This document shows positions 21,981 to 33,199 of a stretch of DNA of 64,000 nucleotides, piece by piece. This DNA is from Nematopogon swammerdamellus. Lineage: Eukaryota > Arthropoda > Insecta > Lepidoptera > Adelidae. Positions within the stretch are counted from its first letter, which is position 1; the number at the start of each line of letters is the position of its first letter. Below the pieces are notes generated by a model, which made no database searches, was not told the DNA's origin, and saw only the letters and a program-made list of their open reading frames with translations. The DNA lies in NCBI GenBank assembly GCA_946902875.1, contig OX336343.1:19329596-19393595 (forward strand), written 5' to 3'. The translations under genes were made by a program, and so were the position numbers.

Positions 21981-23590
21981 TACAAACACCATGAATCCTG
22001 ACACCTAGCGTGCTATGAGAAGGACATCGATACAATACAAACACCATGAATATAGCCTCCTGACACCTAGCGTGCTATGAGAAGGACATCGATACAATAA
22101 AAACACCATGAATATAGCCTCCTGACACCTAGCGTGCTATGAGAAGGACATCGATACAATACAAACACCATGAATATAGCCTCCTGACACCTAGCGTGCT
22201 ATGAGAAGGACATCGATACAATACAAACACCATGAATATAGCCTCCTGACACCTAGCGTGCTATGAGAAGGACATCGATACAATACAAACACCATGAATA
22301 TAGCATCCTGACACCTAGCGTGCTATGAGAAGGACATCGATACAATACAAACACCATGAATATAGCCTCCTGACACCTAGCGTGCTATGAGAAGGACATC
22401 GATACAATACAAACACCATGAATATAGCCTCCTGACACCTAGCGTGCTATGAGAAGGACATCGAGACAATACAAACACCATGAATATAGCCTCCTGACAC
22501 CTAGCGTGCTATGAGAAGGACATCGATACAATACAAACACCATGAATATAGCCTCCTGACACCTAGCGTGCTATGAGAAGGACATCGATACAATACAAAC
22601 ACCATGAATATAGCCTCCTGACACCTAGCGTGCTATGAGAAGGACATCGATACAATACAAACACCATGAATATAGCCTCCTGACACCTAGCGTGCTATGA
22701 GAAGGACATCGATACAATACAAACACCATGAATATAGCCTCCTGACACCTAGCGTGCTATGAGAAGGACATCGATACAATAAAAACACCATGAATATAGC
22801 CTCCTGACACCTAGCGTGCTATGAGAAGGACATCGATACAATACAAACACCATGAATATAGCCTCCTGACACCTAGCGTGCTATGAGAAGGACATCGATA
22901 CAATACAAACACCATGAATATAGCCTCCTGACACCTAGCGTGCTATGAGAAGGACATCGATACAATACAAACACCATGAATATAGCATCCTGACACCTAG
23001 CGTGCTATGAGAAGGACATCGATACAATACAAACACCATGAATATAGCCTCCTGACACCTAGCGTGCTATGAGAAGGACATCGATACAATACAAACACCA
23101 TGAATATAGCCTCCTGACACCTAGCGTGCTATGAGAAGGACATCGAGACAATACAAACACCATGAATATAGCCTCCTGACACCTAGCGTGCTATGAGAAG
23201 GACATCGATACAATACAAACACCATGAATATAGCCTCCTGACACCTAGCGTGCTATGAGAAGGACATCGATACAATACAAACACCATGAATATAGCCTCC
23301 TGACACCTAGCGTGCTATGAGAAGGACATCGATACAATACAAACACCATGAATATAGCCTCCTGACACCTAGCGTGCTATGAGAAGGACATCGATACAAT
23401 ACAAACACCATGAATATAGCCTCCTGACACCTAGCGTGCTATGAGAAGGACATCGATACAATACAAACACCATGAATATAGCCTCCTGACACCTAGCGTG
23501 CTATGAGAAGGACATCGATACAATACAAACACCATGAATATAGCCTCCTGACACCTAGCGTACTATGAGAAGGACATCGATACAATACAA
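21981..23590. repeat. Minisatellite: ~26 copies of a 62-bp unit with an 11-unit higher-order period
   Basis: The unit begins 'tacaaacaccatgaatata', continues 'gcctcctgacacctagcgtg' and ends 'ctatgagaaggacatcgata'. The first unit is 55 bp (7 bases missing after 'gaat'), followed by 25 units of 62 bp. Units are almost identical. Three marker variants recur exactly 682 bp (11 x 62) apart: 'caataaaaac' (22095, 22777), 'gcatcc' (22303, 22985) and 'cgagaca' (22462, 23144). A final 'gcgtactatg' variant occurs once near the 3' edge. The unit length is not a multiple of three and stops occur, so it is not coding. Confidence 0.95.
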
Positions 23591-24289
23591 AAATAGAATT
23601 AAGTAATAAAATAAACGAAAAAGAATACTTATTGCATTGATAGGTTGGAGCCCTAATACATTTTTAAGATCATCTCGTAACTTGGTGATCCAGCGCAACT
23701 GAAAAATTATTTCATATACTTAAATGTTTTTAATTGATTTGCTTGTCCAAAGAATTGTTTTGTAAACAAAGGTGCCTTAAATGGATTTTTATGAACTTAG
23801 AAATCCTGAAGCACTAAGTACACCTTAAAGTTCTACTTTAAAGATCAATTGAAGCGCTACATAGCAATTTGCCCAATGCTGCAATCAATCGAGGCAGTCT
23901 TATTGAGAGATCGACGCTGCACGGAATTGCCCATTCTCGGTTAATTTCCAAGGAATTGTGCATAATTTCGCGGATCGCTGGAGGTGGTGGCGGCGCCGGC
24001 GGCGATTCGTGGTTCTTGCAACACTGACGCCTCGTCGTCGCGACGGGCGGCGGAGGCGGCGCGACGGCGCGGAGGCTGCGCGGTGAAGGGGAAGGTGGCT
24101 GAGCGATTGCCGCTTGATTGAGGATACTGGATCTAATAGGACACTGAATATCTATGAGTAAACATTCAACCTAGTAATTATAGCAAAACTTCTAACTCAC
24201 TTTGCTCATACATTGGCTGTATCGTAAATATATATGTATTTATTTATATGTTAGAGAATTCCACAGCTTAATGATAATAATAACAAATT
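23591..24289. other. No gene recognised; GC-rich patch at 23975-24105
   Basis: Within AT-rich flanks, 23975-24105 is strongly GC- and CpG-rich ('ggtggcggcgccggcggcg', 'gggcggcggaggcggcgcg'). No splice-bounded coding frame was found on either strand. It could be a regulatory island or a degraded exon. Confidence 0.35.
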
Positions 24290-24345
24290 AAAAAAAAAAA
24301 ACCTAAGTTTGCACTCCGGGAGTGCCGGCAGAAGTGAAAACTTAA
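24290..24345 (-). repeat. Fragment of repeat family E
   Basis: 'gcactccgggagtgccggca' followed by 'gaagtgaaaactt' is the inverse of 33607-33645. The 'cactccgggagtg' core is itself self-complementary. Confidence 0.6.
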
Positions 24346-24546
24346 ACATCAACGTTGTGCATTTTTTATATTTTGAAGTTAGGGAATAATTTCGCACGAA
24401 TTGTTTTATTTATCAGTATAAAAGTACTATCATTTATGTGGTAAAATACAATATTCATTTATTGCGCTATCGTAAACAAACATGACAATTTATTTTACAT
24501 CAAAAGTTTATTTCTCGGAAAAATCAACTTTCATCCATAATTTCAA

Positions 24547-24738
24547 CGAATCTTACGCTTTTTCGATCAGGCTACGGATCTGACGCGAGTTTAACATTTT
24601 TTACCCATCTAAAAAAAGTGCCAAGCGCCGCTAAAGAAGTTTCGAATCTTACGCTTTTTCGATCAGGCTACGGATCTGACGCGAGTTTAAAATTTTTTGC
24701 CCATCTAAAAAAGTGCCAAGCGCCGCTAAAGAAGTATT
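24547..24738. repeat. 96-bp tandem duplication of repeat family E
   Basis: The block starting 'cgaatcttacgctttttcg' at 24547 is repeated at 24643 with only a few differences. Each copy contains 'caggctacggatctgacgcg' and 'agtgccaagcgccgctaaag'. The inverse of the second half is at 33203-33265. Confidence 0.8.
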
Positions 24739-24883
24739 CACTTCAAAATACAACAATATAAAAACTTAATAGCCTATTCCTCCGGTTTACATTTTGATAA
24801 TACACGCTAAATAAAAACGATTGAAAATTACAAAATTAAAAGATTAAATAAATTTAAAATTAATACATACTTAATTATACATA

Positions 24884-25204
24884 TCACACACGCTGAATCC
24901 CGACAGTCGGGGTAAGCAGAATAATCGGTGTTGTGCTGCAAGAACTCTGGTAAATTGCAGCACAACACCGACCACCACGCTTCGCAAAGTATTCGGACAA
25001 GATATCTATCAAGCAGCATGTAAGGCACGAAGGAAGACCCACCAGCTGCATGATCCAGTGGAAGTACCGTGCCACGGTGAGAGGTGGCGACCCTGTCGCC
25101 CTTTAGCACGGCATCATGCCCTTATCCCTTAGTCGCCTGTTACGACATGCACGGGGAGAGATGCAATGGGGCTATTCTTTTTACGTACCGGCCCCACACG
25201 GTAC
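24884..25204 (-). repeat. SINE-like element, - strand, head B + tail 3 (hairpin-bearing)
   Basis: On the - strand it starts 'gtaccgtgtggggccggtac' and 'ctctccccgtgcatgtcg', as in the other head B elements. It then continues into a different body ending 'ggattcagcgtgtgtgatat'. The body carries a 15-bp stem, 'ggtgttgtgctgcaa' / 'ttgcagcacaacacc', at about 24928-24970. A second near-complete copy is at 61083-61400 and a + strand copy without this head is at 48885-49110. Open frames over it are not conserved. Confidence 0.75.
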
Positions 25205-26760
25205 AATTAAATAAAATAAAATTGAAATTAATCACAAAATTAAAAGTCTAAGTATCAAGTAATATCGGGCTATTTTTAGAGTCGGATCGGAAGTGATGGA
25301 AATCCGAGAATATGAAAAGTCATTCGTTTTTAAGTACAACTTTGTCGCGATCGAAACCGCGGAGACAGCTGGTGTTTTAAATAAAAATTCTATGTTTAGT
25401 ACATAATTAATAAAAAATAAGACGAATAGTAAATAAAAGCAGGTAACGAAATTAATTACCGGCACTTTAGTCACAAATAAAAGTAACTTTTGTTCCAGAA
25501 ACTATTTATAGTTTAAAAGTCACGGTTGATTAATGCTCTACAACAGGTGAGGTTCAGTTCGACCGTGAAGAAATGAAGAGAAAGAAACCAAGACGCAAAG
25601 ACATTCGAATTTGGAACACAGCCGCTAGTGGGTTGCGACGACGACGGTGACAGCTGTCGCTGCGGCCTTGCTGGGATGAACCTTGCGACGGATTGGCACT
25701 TGTGAAATATCATTTAGAGAATCGCTAGTCAGAAACAATATATTTTATGAAACATACATCGGATTTGATACTCTTTGAGTGTGAGCGAGCACATGGTCAC
25801 GAAGCTAGAAGATGCGGTAAGTACAAACGATGTTGACAAAATCAATCATCACGAAACAGAGTCTTAGATTACCATTGCAAAAACTTTAACTGATGCCAAA
25901 CGCAGTCGCCTCAGAAAGCGTACCTGTAATCGCACGAAGTTTATTTGATTATGCTTTCATAGACTCCTACGCATAAGTGAAGGCTGTTTAGATGTTGAAA
26001 ACCGTTCGGGATCCGAGGTGATTAGTTGCGCGTGCGACTGATCTGGAACATTCAACTGTAATTTTTGGTTGTCAAATATCGAGATTAGAGACAGATAAAT
26101 TATTACAGTGGCTATCGACAGCCGTGATGATATATTAAGTGTTGGAGTTACCTTGAGGCGGAATTAAATGTGGGCGGTCTCGCTCACGTATTCCGTACAA
26201 CGGAATTGAGAAAAATAGTATAGAGAAGAAACAGAAAAAGAATACATACCGGTTGAATTGAAAACCTCTTTTTGAAGTCGGTTAAAAAAATAAAGTAGCA
26301 GTGAAATGGGCAGTGGACATAAATGCCGAGTGCATCTTATTGATTCGATATCCTTTTATCCTTTTTACGTTCTCTGTTCTCTGCTTTTATTATCCTTTTT
26401 ATGGTTTCGCTAGTTACAGTGGATATAAATATTTACTGCTTTGAATTTTTACTCAAATTTATACTCGCTTGCCTCCTAAATATGTACCTAAAGTTTAATC
26501 TTCTTTTATTGATTCTTATTTATCTCTTTTGATAGACCACATTGAAGAGAGACCACTCTCTTCAATTCTACATCGCCTAACCGTTGGCTGATCTATCCAT
26601 TAGGTCCTATAGTACATTACTACAGCAATCAGATCTAAGGCAACCACGGCAATGCCACCTGTTTCCGACAGGAACGTCGTGTAATGGGATTACATCGCGT
26701 ATGTAAGTTGTAACAGATGTAGTCAGCCAACCATCTCAGGCTAAGAAAAATTAATTGCTA
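25205..26760. other. No gene recognised
   Basis: AT-rich with no domain-bearing frame. The small open frames at 25232-25474 and 25513-25713 on - show no features. No RNA gene seen. Confidence 0.4.
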
Positions 26761-26874
26761 AATTTGACTTACGATAGTTGGAAATCGCGCTCATTTTGGC
26801 GGACGTTTCGGACTGTACGCAGTCCGTAACGACCGTCAAAATGACCGCGATTACCAGCCATATGTCAAGTTGAA
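26761..26874. mobile_element. Palindromic MITE-like element
   Basis: Two arms of about 50 bp, 26761-26814 and 26821-26874, are inverse to each other at roughly 80% identity with a 3-base gap, around a 6-base loop. The innermost parts read 'cggact' / 'agtccg'. A half-arm relative ('ttgacttacgatagctg') lies at about 4077. No target duplication was identified. Confidence 0.6.
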
Positions 26875-26879
26875 CCAAT

Positions 26880-28990
26880 AGTAAAAAAAATATTTGATTT
26901 TGTTATTTTCTTTGTGACGTGACCATAGCACTCTTCATTCTGTTATGTGGTGTTTAATAAAACTTAGTAGAAAATATATGTTCGTATTGGAGTGTTTCGA
27001 AGAATAACAGCATTACGGTAAGGTAGGAGGACATCGTGAGGGATTTGTTCAGTTCTTGCGGGTTCCTGAGCTCCCAGTACCTACCGGCTGGGGGATGACG
27101 GCAACCGTAAATATAAGTTTGACACAATACAATGCGCGTTACGATTTTATAGCGTTTTTATTTTACTGCCTGGCCACACTAAAACATTTCAGACGGTCTA
27201 TAAAAACGTCTGTCTGCCCTTTTACGATACCTGCGCGCGCAGGGAATGGGCCACGAATGTTACTGTGGTGGAATTTGAATAGCGTCACGCGATTTTGGAT
27301 GACGAAACTAATAATTTTAATGATCATAGACCAATGGTATTTTTAAACTTTCTCAAATCTATGAAACTGCTATGAAAATATAGTCCGTGTTTGGCGTCCG
27401 TGGCATAACCAAAGCAAATCACTGGCATGGCACAAAGTTCTTACACGAACAAGGTGTATTCGATCTACATTACGACAGGTGTAGCTGGTGAAGTAGCCCG
27501 GCCGACTATTTCAGAGATCTTATGGAGTTTTACCGTATGTACATTGCAACAACATATTGCAAAATCCTTAAGGATCCAACAAACGAAAACATTTTTTACC
27601 CATCTACAGTAAGATTTTTTTCTGTCACGAACGGGACGAACCCTAGTCCCTCCCTACACAAGGCGGGCCAGAAGGCGCCGGGCATGGCGCCGCACCGCAG
27701 AGATTCGGGCAGATAAGGTCCACTGGCAAACCGGACTCCACTGATCCGAATCATTTCTACTTAGCTTTAATTAGGGAACTCTTGGAAATAACTAACATTC
27801 TTTCAAATATTTGTACGTAGATAAATTAATGAGCTGTTTAGAATTAATTGGGATATCTTTCGACTTAACGCTGCAATTTGGTGAATCGACTTTTCGCATC
27901 ATGTGGGCGCTTCTGTATGTACTGATAGAATCAATGTTTAATTCATTCTTGCCAAATACTATGTCCTAAATCCTAATGTTGTCTGAATTCTCTACTCCTG
28001 TGAATTAGCTGGTATAAATATTGTCTGAATGCTCTACTCCTGTAAATTCGCTCGTGTAATCTTCTATTGCTCACTTGAAACCTTTGTGGTTTAATAACAG
28101 GCTCGCTCGTGCAATTCTAACGTTGATAATAACGATGTTAATAACATCTTTTACATTACAATAAATTCCTTTAAACAGTTCGTAGTAAACCTCGTAGTAG
28201 CCGGCAGAGTTATGGGGACAATTTAGAGATAGCCGGCAGCAGAACAGCGGCTAGAGGCCTCGGCGCTCGGCCTCGACACAATATTCCCAGACTCTGAATC
28301 TCGGCCTTCGGTGTAATAAAATATGTTACAATGTCATAAACACACATTAAATTGTAATTAGTGCACTAGCTCGCTGCGTCTATAAATTCAATTTTAGAAC
28401 GTGCCCGTGAGCGAAGAAAGTATTTTCCGGCTTTCGTGTCTTTACCTTTAGGCTGACTGCTTTCTTTTCAAATTACGAAAACCGTTTTAGAAAACAAATC
28501 GCAACAATTAGTTTTTAAGCGGTTTTCGACCTCAAGGCCCTTGTTATCCTCTGCTCAGGAACTCCCAACTCCCAGTTAAAAAACAACTTCAAATAACCAA
28601 TTTGAATTCAACATTCTCTGTAGCATATTCCATAGAATACCAGTATTTTGATACGCTATGTCTCTTCCCAAGATGCATTCTGTGGATCAAGTTGGTACCG
28701 AAATCATAAATAATTTAATACGTGTACTCTTTATCGAACTTTTCGCATGGATAAAATGGCAATAAAGTCCCACAACGCCACTATTCTCAGAACGTTAACA
28801 CTGCATTGGTTAATTTACTTCAGCAACAGTGTAGCAAAGTGACTATCGTTGCAGAGAGCATCTGGTGAACGCGATAATCAAGCCACTACTTTAGTATCTG
28901 CAGCGCTAATCAGAAGTCTCCAGCTTCCTATGTGATATATTATTTATCTTCGTTCAGTGTAGAAACTCATTTATCATTAAAGTCTAATAA
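26880..28990. other. No gene recognised
   Basis: Several open frames (27056-27346, 27427-27612, 27522-27716) are short and featureless. A GC-richer patch at 27650-27715 ('ggcgccgggcatggcgccgc') has no clear splice sites. Otherwise AT-rich. Confidence 0.35.
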
Positions 28991-29275
28991 ATGTCGAATG
29001 GTTCGAATCATGATGGAGTGGAGTTCTACGCTGCGTACTTCTTGGATGAGAAACGTGCACAGTTAATGCTTTGCGACGGTTCATTATTGAATGCCGATGT
29101 CACTTTTAATATGTTTATGTATTTGTCAAAATTTCTTTTTCATTTCTTACTTAATTATGTATCAGGTAGCAGAGGAATCATACGTGTTATTTGTGAGCTT
29201 CAAAATTTCTCAAGAATGCCTAAAGACACATGCAAAACTTACATTAATGTTCCTGATCTGGGTTTCTATTCCTAA
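28991..29275 (+). pseudogene. Possible decayed MULE-type transposase fragment
   Basis: The frame reads about 40 residues ('DEKRAQLMLCDGSLLNADVT' at 18-37). The 'CDGSLLNADVTF' segment resembles the first catalytic strand (aDGTF-type) of MULE transposases. A second frame farther on gives 'ESYVLFVSFKISQECLKT', where a MULE would have its 'yaLlpnkt..tY' segment, implying a frameshift. This is a weak resemblance by eye only; the rest of the domain is absent. Confidence 0.25.
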
Positions 29276-29279
29276 ATAA

Positions 29280-30164
29280 TTAACATAATTTAGTCAACAC
29301 TTAATAGATCAGTGTTAGTATATAAACCGTCAATTTATTAGCTATGAACTTACGGGCTGATTGGGATTTAGGGCGTCCAAAATAAAGACAATGGTCCAAG
29401 TTTTTGATACATAGCTCCTTCTACGAATCTTTATAGCCCGCAAGAACAGCTAGATGTCTAATCTCAGTCGGTGCAAAGTCCTTATGTAGTTGCGAAGTAG
29501 AATTTACTATAGAGGGGAAGAAATTAGCATAGGAGTGTTGTAAGTCGCTGCAGCCACCGACCGCTGCGCTGCCGACTCCTGCCGGGCGGAGCTATTAGGT
29601 GCTACTTGATAATTACTACCTTCATTCCGCACTGACTTACATTTACTACAGGCAGTTCAGTTTAGAGTAATGTGAGCCGCATGCTAGGTGCAAGAGTCAA
29701 TGAGAGATGTTGAGGGAAATTCTAGCAAATCTAAATTATTCAATTAGATCCAGGGATATAATTATGATTATGTACGTTTTATACTTTCTTGTGGAAGTCG
29801 GGTTTGTTCAATTGATGTGGAAATTCACAGAGAACTTTTGAAAACGTTCCTTTTGATTGTTATTTTAAAGTTCGTCGTCGGTTAGTTATTTGCATAACTT
29901 TTCATATTTTCTTGAATAATAATAGGTTGGTTAGTTAGAATTAATATGTATAAGTATTATTAATTTGGAAACAACCGAAAAGTACTAGGACATTTTGAAA
30001 GTATATCTATCTACTTTTCCTGATCTTATGTTTCTATTCCCCGTTATTGAATGCCATATTCATCTGAACACTCTCGTTTAGCTAGCTTCCCTACAAATAA
30101 AATATAACCTGTGTTTTATTTAAACTCTTTTATCCCAATGTTTTTAAATTTACTCTGTTATTAA
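29280..30164. other. No gene recognised
   Basis: AT-rich non-coding sequence between a possible transposase remnant and the foldback element. No feature identified. Confidence 0.4.
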
Positions 30165-30420
30165 TTATATTCATTTTTAAGTTTCCGGATTAACAGTAGT
30201 AGGTTTGCCTTGACTTACATACTTAAGTCGACGTTTCGCCCGCTACGACACGGGCTTCTTCAGGTACTGCGGGTGTTCCTGAAGCCGACGTCTGGTGTCC
30301 GTTGTTTGACGTCTGGTACAACGGACACCAGACGTCGGCTCCAGGAACTCCCGCAGTCCCTGAAGAAGCCCGTGACGTAGCGGGCGAAAAATCGACTTAT
30401 GTAAGTCTTTAAACGTACTT
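30165..30420. mobile_element. Foldback element with ~90-bp arms
   Basis: Left arm 30213-30305 and right arm 30318-30406 are inverse to each other with a 4-base indel and only a handful of mismatches, around a 12-base loop. Arms contain 'ttcgcccgctacg', 'cacgggcttcttcagg' and 'gccgacgtctggtgtccg'. The outer edge 'cattttt(t)aagttt' matches the terminal repeat of the MITE at 3319-3520. No coding sequence. A transcript through this would form a nearly perfect double-stranded RNA. Confidence 0.8.
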
Positions 30421-30969
30421 AAAACTGAATACTCTTTTATCCCATCATTTTAAGTTATTCAATGTCATTATTTCACTGAATACCGTTGAAATCCTTCTAG
30501 ATTTAATAAATTAACAGTATTTATGTGTACTGCCGCCTCCTTACCTGGCGCGGTATCCCAGTAATCCATTAGAATATTGCGGACTATGCGCAAACTTCTT
30601 CAACAAGGTATTTGCGGAAGAAGAAATTTCAAAAGCGAAGTTCGCCATTCGCGATCGGAGCAAAGTTTTAAATGGAACCGCCAGAAGTTCTCTTTCGGCA
30701 GAAATACCGAAGTTTGGCCGTCTATAGCAACAATATCGTTTAATTTCTTGAGTCAAAGGCGAAGTTTGGGCAGTGTAATAGTTGAAGCTATAGTTCCGTA
30801 AGGCTATATCGAACGAAACAAGTCCTGAGAGAACAACTGGCAAGTTTGCTGAACATCTTTGGCGACAGAATTGATTAAAGTTGATGTTTCTTCTATGATT
30901 TCCGCGGAAAATCTATTTCATAAACAAGTCATACATATTTTAACATGGACTACTGCGTATTTTTACGAA

Positions 30970-31150
30970 ACTTGGCCGGGTTGACTACATCACTTGAAGA
31001 CCTGTATGTAATATCAGTTTTACACTGTTTTTAGTGCTGTTCTTCGATCGTGCATCGGCCGTATGCTAAACTGGACAAAAACACCAACAATTTCAATAGT
31101 AGTTGATTGACCTTCATTCAGTGCGATGGTACCAATGGACTATTTACTCC
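30970..31150 (-). repeat. Diverged SINE-like tail 1 fragment
   Basis: Retains 'gactacatcac', 'cttcattcagtgcgatgg' and 'aaactggacaaaaac' in the order of the - strand SINE bodies elsewhere, with many differences. Old copy; head missing. Confidence 0.5.
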
Positions 31151-31559
31151 TACTGTATTTTTTCTTGTTATTAATAGATCCAATTCTGCAGTGAAGATAC
31201 ATTTTATATCGTCTCGTCTTGGATTGCGTTTAAAACAAGGTTCGTTCTGCAATCGTGGGAACCACAAGGCGGCTATATGATAATTATTTCTCTCTAGATA
31301 TTTTTACTTTGTAGGTCCCTCATGTAGGTGTAGCATATCATAATTTACCTTTTAAATTACTATCGTTTGGCCGCAACTCCGCTCGCGACGTTGTTATATT
31401 TGGACACAGAACAGCGATCGAAGGCCGTCTTCCTCGAGCCGGCCGCGCGCGGCGCCTGTTCTCCTGTTTTGTGAGTTTCGGCGAAGTCTCTCAATCATGT
31501 TCAGGACTTAATAATATGTTAAGAGATGTTTTATAAAACTTGATGCAAACAGACGAACA

Positions 31560-32410
31560 AAAAAGACAAAACAGACGAAAAGACATACATACATACATAC
31601 ATACAGGCAGACAGACATGCATACAGATAAACATACATAGAGAGAGACGACGATGCATATTATCATAGTAAAGAAAATTGTCCATTTTCTTACTTTGGAT
31701 ACAAATAGACACACAGACAAACAGATGAACCGACGGACAAAGCAGATAAACCGACAGACGAACCGACAAACTGACATGCAGTCGATGTATTTTATTTATA
31801 ATAGTAGAGAGTAAACTGGTATGATAAAAAGTAGCGTGTAATTGTTGTCCGTATGGATATTGAGATGTTCTCAGAATATCACAGTTGATCAGGGGGAGTA
31901 CGTACGTAATGATATAATTACGTTTATAGTTATTTTAAGAGCAATTATTAACGGATGGCGTTATAAATTTTTTTTAAACATTAATGAAACGTTTTGGAAA
32001 TGTGCCAATATAAAGAAAACGTAAAACAGAATACCGGCATGCCACACATGACGTATGTATATTATATTATGTCAACCTTGCAAGGCGGTTTGGAACCGCA
32101 TACTATGGCACAAACAAATGGACAAACTGACAGGCAGACAGAGAAAAATACAAACAAACAGATATAGATACAGACAGACATGCAGGAAAAGATACGGAGA
32201 GTCGGGTGAACAGTCGTTGGTTGCATTTTATAATTTAACTTAAACATTAACATGTAAACTGGTATGATAAAGTAGCGTGTGAATGTTGTCCGTATGGAGA
32301 TGTTCTCAGTAACGTGGCTGTTGATCAGCAGGGAGTGCGTAATGATATGCATTAATGCCTTCTGAACAAGGCGGCTTGGAACCGCATACGCATACTATGG
32401 GACGTGCGGC
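31560..32410 (+). repeat. Locally duplicated block with CAGA/CATA-rich segments
   Basis: The stretch 'gtaaactggtatgataaa' ... 'tgttgtccgtatgga' ... 'gatgttctcag' ... 'gttgatcag' occurs at about 31812-31900 and again at 32254-32330, 442 bp later. 'ggaaccgcatac' with 'aaggcgg' upstream occurs at 32079 and 32369. Each copy is preceded by 'cagacagacatgca'-type simple repeats (31560-31775, 32110-32190). Looks like tandem copies of one repeat. Open frames on - here are simple-repeat artefacts. Confidence 0.6.
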
Positions 32411-32859
32411 GCCACTGGTTGCGCTATAGTGATTAAGCCTTTTCATTTCTAGAACTCAGGCATTGAAGTATCTATGGTAACAATACTAAAGATATGGTTG
32501 AATTATTGAAGTTTTTCCAAATTTTTAATTTATTGATACTTTGTGATGGAACAATTTGTAAGGTTTTACCTTACTTATTAACCTTGCGTTATTTCTTTGG
32601 CTATTTTCTGGTTTTCATTTAAAGTCTAACAAAAATGATGTGAAGAGAGAGTTCTAGTATTTCTTTAAATTTCTCCGTGTTAATCTTATATGTGAGTACC
32701 TATCTCCTTACGATCATCCGAAAGCGAAATGCCTCTTATTATTCAGTTCTAAGAGCATGCTGTGCAGCTCGCTACCATACTAACGTTCACTATTTGGCAT
32801 ACGGTAAATAGTTTACTCTTTATCGACTCTTCTATATAAGATAATTGTAGTCAAACAGA

Positions 32860-33112
32860 GTGGTCAGATTCTTCAGTACCTATTCATGTTTATGCTGTAA
32901 ATATTAATGCTCTTGTGAGCGGTAGTATGGGTTAATTATTTGTAAGTTACTTAATATAATACTTATAATAAGGTACTAACAAAACATTGTGACTTGCGAA
33001 GTTTGTTTGTCAGTTCTTCTTCGCATTGAATTTAGAACTGGCGGAATTTTCGACATGTCTAAGCATAGCCTATGGCTACCTACTTATGGATGAAATTATA
33101 CATTAAACGGTA
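32860..33112 (+). repeat. Interspersed repeat family I, + strand copy
   Basis: From 'gtggtcagattcttcag' through 'gagcggtagtatgggttaat', 'tcagttcttcttcgcattg' and 'agaactggcggaattttcga', this is inverse to 52695-52925. Probably a retrotransposon 3' end. Confidence 0.7.
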
Positions 33113-33199
33113 GGTTTTTTTATCAAAATAAGGTAAAATAAAATAAAACGATTCAAGTCAATTGAAAGTAAAAATATCACCCAATTTTTTTTTTAAGTG

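Noticed and set aside
21981..23590. CRISPR-like array
   Set aside because: The whole 62-bp unit repeats with no unique spacers, and the window is from an animal genome. It is a minisatellite.
31491..31777. Cys/Val-rich open frames on -
   Set aside because: They translate the GACA/CATA simple repeats and are not conserved coding sequence.
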